Below are positions 59,467 to 64,000 of a stretch of 64,000 nt of DNA, piece by piece. The DNA is from Pseudonocardia sp. N23. Lineage in GTDB: Bacteria > Actinomycetota > Actinomycetes > Mycobacteriales > Pseudonocardiaceae. The position numbers were made by a program, and so were the translations under genes. The stretch is from the NCBI RefSeq assembly GCF_002583555.1, contig NZ_BEGX01000077.1:114132-178131 (forward strand), given 5' to 3'. Under the pieces are notes generated by a model that saw only the letters and a program-made list of their open reading frames with translations, had not been told where the DNA came from and ran no database searches. Positions within the stretch are counted from its first letter, which is position 1. Each line of letters starts with the position of its first letter.

Positions 59467-60455
59467 CCGACCTCACCTACGCCAAGGCCATCTCGACCAC
59501 GATTGCCCAGGCCATGCGCGCCGACCCCGACGTGTTCGTCCTCGGCGAGGACGTCAGCGCCGGTGGGCCGTTCACCACGACCGCGGGGCTGGTCGAGGAG
59601 TTCGGCGCCGGTCGCGTCATCGACACCCCGATCAGCGAGGCCGCCATCTGCGGTGTCGCCGTCGGGGCCGCGCAGTCGGGGCTGCGGCCGGTCCTGGAGA
59701 TCATGTACGTCGACTTCATCACCCTGGCGCTGGACCAGCTGGTGAACCAGGCGGCCAAGGCACACTTCATGTCCGGCGGGCAGCTGTCGGTCCCGATGGT
59801 GCTGCGCACCCAGGGCGGCGCCGGGCAGCGGGCGGGCGCCCAGCACTCGCAGAGCCTCGAGGCGTGGCTGACCCACGTGCCCGGGCTGACCGTCGTCATG
59901 CCGTCGGGCGCCGCCGACGCCGCCGGGCTGCTCGCGAGCGCGATCGCCTCGCCGGGGCCGGTGGTCGTCGTCGAGAACAAGGTCCTGTACTTCCGTCGCG
60001 AGCCGGTGCCCGATCCCGTCGAGCCGATCCCGCTGGGCCGGGCCGCGGTGCGCCGCGCCGGTCGCGACGTCACCGTCGTCGCGTTGTCGCGCATGGTCGG
60101 CGAGGCACTCACCGCCGCCGAGGAGCTCGCGACGGAGGGCGTCGAGGTCGAGGTGATCGACCCCCGCACGCTGGTCCCGCTCGACCTCGACACGATCGTC
60201 GGCTCGGTGCGGCGCACCAACCGGCTCGTCGTCGCCCACGAGGCGGTGCTGCACGGCGGGTTCGGCGCCGAGGTCGCGGCTGCCGTTCAGCACGCCGCGT
60301 TCGACGACCTCGACGCCCCCGTCGAACGCGTCGGCGCGCCCTTCCAGCCGATCCCGCTCAGCCCACCGCTGGAGGACGCCTACCTGCCCGGCGCCGCCGG
60401 GATCCGCGACGCCGTGCTCGCGACGCTGGGCCGAGTCCCGACGTCAACCCTGTGA
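59463..60455 (+). CDS. 2-oxoacid dehydrogenase E1 component, beta subunit (copy 3)
   Basis: A 330-residue E1 beta with canonical blocks: VLGEDVSAGGPFTTTAGL near residue 26, VIDTPISEAAICG near residue 52, IMYVDFITLALDQLVNQAAK near residue 79 and QHSQSLEAWLTHVPGL near residue 123. The C-terminal domain has VVAHEAVLHGGFGAEV near residue 258. Last gene of the E2 operon; its 3' end overlaps the convergent hydrolase gene by 12 bases. No E3 (dihydrolipoamide dehydrogenase) gene follows. Confidence 0.9.
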   Translation: MTDLTYAKAISTTIAQAMRADPDVFVLGEDVSAGGPFTTTAGLVEEFGAGRVIDTPISEAAICGVAVGAAQSGLRPVLEIMYVDFITLALDQLVNQAAKAHFMSGGQLSVPMVLRTQGGAGQRAGAQHSQSLEAWLTHVPGLTVVMPSGAADAAGLLASAIASPGPVVVVENKVLYFRREPVPDPVEPIPLGRAAVRRAGRDVTVVALSRMVGEALTAAEELATEGVEVEVIDPRTLVPLDLDTIVGSVRRTNRLVVAHEAVLHGGFGAEVAAAVQHAAFDDLDAPVERVGAPFQPIPLSPPLEDAYLPGAAGIRDAVLATLGRVPTSTL

Positions 60456-61253
60456 GTGACGTTCTCCCGCCCGGCCGGCGAGGAACACCGCGATCGCCCC
60501 GCCCAGCGCGTCGGAGCGGTTGGCCGCGCTGATGTGATCACCCTTCACCGTCGCGAACACACTGTGCGGCAACGCGTCGGTGAGGGCGCGGGCGTCGTCG
60601 GGATCGTCGCGGTCGCCGCACACCACGAGCGTGGGCACCTCGATGCGTGCCATGTCGGAGGCCGGGGTGTCGACGGCCGTACCCAGCGCGAGCCGCAGCG
60701 CGGTCCGGTCGGCCCCGATCCGTGCGATGAAGTCGGTGATGCGACCCTCCGCACTGCCCGGTGCGAAGGCCCCCGCTGCGGGGGCCGGGTCGGCGAGCAC
60801 CGTGCCGAACACGCCGGCGAAGGCGTGGCCACGCATGTGCGTGACCCCGGCGAGCCCCATGCCCGCGACGACGAGCCGCCCCGGTCGTGCCCCGCGCACC
60901 ACCGCGCGCAACGAGGTCCGCCCGCCGAGGGAGTATCCGCCCAGGTCGTAGCCGTCGTCGGCGAGCCCGAGGTGGTCCAGCAGGGCGAACACGTCGTCGG
61001 TGACCACGTCGGACGGGTAGGCCGCGGGGTCGTGGGGACGGTCGCTGTCGCCGTGTCCGCGCAGGTCCGGCAGGATGACCCGCCGCCCGGTCGCCGCGAT
61101 CGCCGCCGCGTGCCCGGGGGCGACCCAGTTGATCGTCGCGGTCGACGAGAATCCGTGCAGCAGCACCGTCGGTCGCCCCTCGCCGACCTCCCGGTAGGCG
61201 AGCCGGATCCCGTCGGGAGCGGTGAGGAACGAGGGCGCGGGCGGGTCGATCAC
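60444..61253 (-). CDS. Alpha/beta hydrolase
   Basis: A 269-residue alpha/beta-hydrolase: VLLHGFSSTATINW near residue 30, DLRGHGDSDRP near residue 65, nucleophile elbow GGYSLGGRT near residue 106, acid in CGDRDDPDDA near residue 215 and histidine in KGDHISA near residue 240. Start is a GTG after the hairpin region; the frame is open further upstream, but that extension would be made from the palindrome and is rejected. It is downstream of the TPP lyase gene on the same strand and probably part of that group. Confidence 0.82.
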   Translation of the reverse strand: MIDPPAPSFLTAPDGIRLAYREVGEGRPTVLLHGFSSTATINWVAPGHAAAIAATGRRVILPDLRGHGDSDRPHDPAAYPSDVVTDDVFALLDHLGLADDGYDLGGYSLGGRTSLRAVVRGARPGRLVVAGMGLAGVTHMRGHAFAGVFGTVLADPAPAAGAFAPGSAEGRITDFIARIGADRTALRLALGTAVDTPASDMARIEVPTLVVCGDRDDPDDARALTDALPHSVFATVKGDHISAANRSDALGGAIAVFLAGRAGERHSQG

Positions 61254-61273
61254 ATGCCCATCCAACAACGGTC

Positions 61274-61313
61274 CCGAGTGGCGATGGTCGCTGTAGCGAC
61301 CATCGCCACTCAC
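61274..61313. terminator. Palindrome related to the one at 22461-22500, after the TPP lyase gene
   Basis: Arms of 17 bases (61276-61292 and 61295-61311) with a GT spacer. It begins 4 bases after the TPP lyase stop read on the minus strand. Compared with 22461-22500 it keeps GAGTGGC and GTCGCTG but changes the four-base segment AACA/TGTT to GATG/CATC, so pairing is preserved. Confidence 0.68.
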
Positions 61314-61316
61314 AGG

Positions 61317-63023
61317 CTAGGAGCACTCCACGTTGACCAGGGCCTGGCGGCCCTCCTCACGAACCACACGCAGGGCCTGCTCCAGCGCCGGGACCAGCTC
61401 GCCGCGTGAGCGCACCCGGACCCCGAACCCGCCGGAGGCCTCGGCGTAGGCCTCGAACGCCGGGACCGGGTCGAGCCGGGCCAGCGGCGACAGGTCCGCC
61501 GACGCGGCGGCGTGCCCGTCGGGGTGGACCTTGAGCGCCGAGGCCTGCACCGCGCCCCAGTGGTTGTTGCTGCAGACGATCGTCAGCACCGGGAGCCCGT
61601 GCATCGCCATCGCCTGGTGGCAGGCCGCGGGGTTGGCGAACAGGTAGGCGCCGTCGCCGAGGGTCGAGACGACGGTGGCGCCCGGACGCGCGAGCTTCAC
61701 CCCGATCGCCGCGGGCAGCCCCCAGCCGAGCCCACCGGCGGGCGGGGTGCCCAGGTAGGAGCCGGGAACGGTCGGGGCGAGCACCTCGGCCTGGGCCCAG
61801 TACTCGTTGACGACGACGGAGTCCGTGTCGCCTGCCAGCACCGACGCGAGCGCCGCGTTCATCGTCGCCTTGGTGATCGGCGCGTCCGAGGCGCCGGACT
61901 CGGCGTCGAGCAACGCCTGCCGACGCGCCCGCCACCGCCCACCCAGCTCCTCGATCCGGGTCGCGCGTCCGGAGTCGATCCGCTCGGCCCTGGCCTCCAG
62001 GGCCGGACCGAGCGCCGCGAGCAGCGGGCCGCAGCCGGCGGTGATCGTCAGGTCGGAGCGGTGCGAGCGGATCGGGTACCGGCCGAAGTGCGGGTCGGGC
62101 CCCACCTGCACGACGACGGCGTCGTCGGCGGGGGAGACCGCGGCGGGCAGCCACGGCACGTCGAGGTCGAGGGTGACGACGACGTCGGCGTCGGCCAGCA
62201 CCTCGCCGGGCCGGTAGCCCAGGTGCATCGGGTGGTCGGCGGGCAGGCTGACGTGGCGCGGCCCGCTCTCGACGACGCCGATGCCGTAACGGCCGGCGAG
62301 ATCGGCGAGCGCGGCCACCGTGGCGTGGTCGGCGCCGGAGTCACCGGTGACGACCAGCGGGAACCGGGCGGTCGCCAGGTGCTCGGCGAGTGTGGCGACG
62401 GCGACGGGATCGGGATGGGCCACCGTCGGGACGGGCGCGGCCGCCACGGCGGTGCCGGTGAACGTCGGCGCGGCCAGGACCTCGCGCGGCAGCGACAGGT
62501 AGACCGGTCCGGGCGGGTCGGTGCGGGCGCGGTCGAGGGCCCGGTCGACGACCTCGCGGACCTGGGCGCCGTCGCGCAGCTCGTAGTCCCACTTGACCAG
62601 CTCGCGCAGCATGCCGGCCTGGTCGAACATCTCCTGCGCCCAGTGGATGCCGTAGTCGCGGGACCCGAGGATGCCGCTCTCGAACAGCGGTGTGCGCCCG
62701 GCCGAGAGCAGGACCGGCACCCGTGCGCTGGCGGCGTTGGACACCGCGCAGACGGCGTTGGCCGATCCGACACTGGTGTGCAGCATGACCGCCTGCACCC
62801 GGCCGTCGCCCAGGTAGGAGCCGTGGGCCATCGACACGGCGAGGTTCTCGTGCGAGCACACGATCACGTCGGGAAGTGCGAGACCCGACTCCTTGCGGCG
62901 CGCGTAGGCCTCGACGATCGTCGCGAAGTCGGTGCCCGCGTTGACGAAGAGCCGGTCGACGCCGCGCTCGCGCAGGGCGACGAGGAAGGACTCCGCGACC
63001 GTTTCCGGTGAGCCCACGATCAC
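61317..63023 (-). CDS. TPP-dependent enzyme (acetolactate-synthase/benzoylformate-decarboxylase-like)
   Basis: A 568-residue three-domain TPP enzyme. The N-terminal domain has NAGTDFATIVEAYARR near residue 28, the catalytic glutamate in VCSHENLAVSMAHG near residue 54 and HTSVGSANAVCAVSNAASARVP near residue 79; the C-terminal TPP site runs from LGDGAYLFANPAACHQ near residue 450 to CSNNHWG. These fit thiamine-dependent decarboxylases or lyases rather than a clear acetolactate synthase. GTG start overlapping the stop of the muconolactone-isomerase-like gene. Possible role: non-oxidative decarboxylation or cleavage of a 2-oxo acid or dione. Confidence 0.85.
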   Translation of the reverse strand: MIVGSPETVAESFLVALRERGVDRLFVNAGTDFATIVEAYARRKESGLALPDVIVCSHENLAVSMAHGSYLGDGRVQAVMLHTSVGSANAVCAVSNAASARVPVLLSAGRTPLFESGILGSRDYGIHWAQEMFDQAGMLRELVKWDYELRDGAQVREVVDRALDRARTDPPGPVYLSLPREVLAAPTFTGTAVAAAPVPTVAHPDPVAVATLAEHLATARFPLVVTGDSGADHATVAALADLAGRYGIGVVESGPRHVSLPADHPMHLGYRPGEVLADADVVVTLDLDVPWLPAAVSPADDAVVVQVGPDPHFGRYPIRSHRSDLTITAGCGPLLAALGPALEARAERIDSGRATRIEELGGRWRARRQALLDAESGASDAPITKATMNAALASVLAGDTDSVVVNEYWAQAEVLAPTVPGSYLGTPPAGGLGWGLPAAIGVKLARPGATVVSTLGDGAYLFANPAACHQAMAMHGLPVLTIVCSNNHWGAVQASALKVHPDGHAAASADLSPLARLDPVPAFEAYAEASGGFGVRVRSRGELVPALEQALRVVREEGRQALVNVECS

Positions 63024-63295
63024 TGCTCCTGCGGGTGGGTCGCGACGGCCTCGACCGTGATGTCCATCCAGGGGAACATCGGCAGCGATGCGAGGACGTC
63101 GTGCAGCTCGGTGGCGTCGGTGACCTCGTAGAGGCCGATCGTCGCGTTGCGTCCGGGCACCCGCCACAGCCGTTTGAGGTTGCCGGCGGCGCGCAGCTCG
63201 TCGGCGCGGGCACGTTCGCCCTTCTTCAGCCGCGCGCGTTCCTCCTCGGGGGTGTCCACGGGCAGCTTGTTCTCGGCGCGGACCAGGAACTCCAT
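63020..63295 (-). CDS. Muconolactone-isomerase-like small protein
   Basis: A 91-residue ferredoxin-like-fold protein of the CatC family: MEFLVRAENKLPVD at the start, EEERARLKKGERARADELRAAGNLKRLWRVPGR near residue 18 and LYEVTDATELHDVLASLPMFPW near residue 55, where the LPM/FPWMD segment is typical. True CatC converts muconolactone to 3-oxoadipate enol-lactone; with no catechol pathway genes here, an isomerisation of a similar unsaturated lactone is the more cautious reading. ATG with GGAGG 7 bases upstream. Confidence 0.82.
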   Translation of the reverse strand: MEFLVRAENKLPVDTPEEERARLKKGERARADELRAAGNLKRLWRVPGRNATIGLYEVTDATELHDVLASLPMFPWMDITVEAVATHPQEQ

Positions 63296-63332
63296 CGTTC
63301 GCCTCCAGAAATGCGTGCGCGGGCGGAGCGAC

Positions 63333-64000
63333 CTACGCCGCCGCGTCGACGGCCACGACGGCCGCCATCAGGGACTTGGCCAGGGCCTCGGGCGCGGTGA
63401 CCATCGCCTCGTGCCCGGTCGGGATGGTGGAGACGGGCCAGCCGGCCGCCTCGGCACGCTCGGCGTGCGCGGCGAAGGCCCGCATCCAGTCGGTGCACTC
63501 GACGAAGTGCGCGGGGACGTCGGCGTGGGCGCCGCTCAGCTCGAGCCGCTGGGTGTAGGTGCGCCACGGGTGCGGGGTGAGCCGCGGCGAGAGCCACGAC
63601 AGGTCGGCGTCGTCGGTGACGCCCAGGACGTGCAGGGAGCGCTGCGGGATGAGCCAGCCGAAGCCGGCCGTCGCGACCGACTCCCGGTAGTGCACGGCGA
63701 CCTCCTCGGGCAGCAGGTCGATGGCGGCGTCACCGTCGCCGCCGACGAAAGCGTCGAGGTAGATGCGCATCGCGAGCCGGTCGGGCCGGCGGTCGGCGAC
63801 CCCGGTGACGACCTGCCCGGCGTAGCTGTGCCCCACCAGGACGGCGTCGCGGCAGTCCTCGGCGTCGAGCAGCGCGACGACGTCCTGGATGTGGGTGTCG
63901 AGACCGACGGCGGGGCTGAGCAGGTGCGCGCGCTCGCTCAGCCCCGTGAGGGTGGGCGTGAGCACGTCGTGCCCCGCCGCGCGCAGGTACGGCTCGACCC
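63333..64000 (-). CDS. Alpha/beta hydrolase (5' end cut by window edge)
   Basis: Truncated at the right edge; 222 codons visible. Pattern of the EstC/salicylate-esterase-like group: VLTPTLTGLSERAHLLSP, then VALLDAEDCRDAVLVGHSYAGQVVTGVAD with the nucleophile serine, and PTGHEAMVTAPEALAKSL with the catalytic histidine near the C-terminus. The visible N-terminal side (EPYLRAAGHDV) suggests only about 25 residues are missing. It precedes the CatC-like and TPP lyase genes in the same direction, with a 37-base gap. Confidence 0.8.
   Translation of the reverse strand, partial: VEPYLRAAGHDVLTPTLTGLSERAHLLSPAVGLDTHIQDVVALLDAEDCRDAVLVGHSYAGQVVTGVADRRPDRLAMRIYLDAFVGGDGDAAIDLLPEEVAVHYRESVATAGFGWLIPQRSLHVLGVTDDADLSWLSPRLTPHPWRTYTQRLELSGAHADVPAHFVECTDWMRAFAAHAERAEAAGWPVSTIPTGHEAMVTAPEALAKSLMAAVVAVDAAA

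Noticed and set aside
1..64000. CRISPR arrays, tRNA or rRNA genes, insertion sequences, phage or conjugation genes
   Set aside because: I found no regularly spaced repeats, cloverleaf-like sequence, transposase or integrase motifs. The tandem repeats seen are short and mostly in or beside coding regions.

Overview
The window is high-GC DNA (roughly 70% or more by eye) from an actinobacterium. Many genes start with GTG or TTG, neighbouring genes often overlap by 4 bases (ATGA/GTGA), and the inositol genes include a member of the Cgl0159 family known from Corynebacterium. A Pseudonocardia-like, metabolically versatile soil actinomycete fits best; that is inference, not proof. I see no rRNA, tRNA, CRISPR array, insertion sequence or phage gene. 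Nearly all of the window is catabolic: uptake systems, dehydrogenases, thiamine-diphosphate (TPP) enzymes and their local regulators.

Layout. (1) 1-12.4 kb: a complete myo-inositol utilisation operon on the minus strand (iolC, Cgl0159-type aldolase, iolB, iolD, iolA, iolE, a ribose-type ABC importer, iolG, the start of iolH), with a divergent GntR/UTRA regulator. (2) 12.4-16.5 kb: a membrane-anchored FMN glutamate-synthase-like protein, an MFS carrier, and an IclR regulator with an operator-like array between the last two. (3) 16.6-22.5 kb: a molybdenum hydroxylase operon (CoxG-like, FAD, Mo and 2Fe-2S subunits) ending in an alpha/beta hydrolase. (4) 22.5-28.4 kb: a TPQ copper amine oxidase with an APC permease, and divergently a second APC permease coupled to an IclR-like regulator. 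(5) 28.4-34.1 kb: an IclR regulator, a cupin / carboxymuconolactone-decarboxylase-like / hydroxyisobutyrate-dehydrogenase-like operon, an acyl-CoA synthetase and another IclR regulator. (6) 34.3-43.8 kb: livHMGF transport genes, an AhpD/CMD-like protein, an SDR, a 2-oxoacid dehydrogenase E1 alpha/beta pair, a TIM-barrel isomerase and the matching-type periplasmic binding lipoprotein. (7) 43.9-54.0 kb: a long run of coupled catabolic genes (SDRs, Gfo/Idh, dimeric-barrel proteins, hydrolase, amidohydrolase, cyclase, IclR, hydroxyacid dehydrogenase), then a zinc alcohol dehydrogenase divergent from an AraC regulator. (8) 54.2-60.5 kb: one E2 acyltransferase, one TIM-barrel protein and two further E1 alpha/beta pairs, all tightly coupled. 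(9) 60.4-64 kb, minus strand: hydrolase, TPP lyase, muconolactone-isomerase-like protein and a truncated hydrolase.

How it works together. Region 1 imports myo-inositol and takes it to a cleavable sugar-acid phosphate and then, through IolA, to acyl-CoA. Regions 5-9 look like one or two undescribed catabolic pathways: uptake by a Liv-type importer, CoA activation, successive SDR/Gfo/ADH oxidations, ring or lactone handling (cyclase, amidohydrolase, CMD-like and CatC-like proteins) and oxidative cleavage by E1/E2 complexes. The most distinctive points are three E1 heterodimers sharing one E2 with no E3 in the window, a covarying pair of long palindromes, and a promoter/operator with a perfect 11-bp dyad in front of the liv operon.
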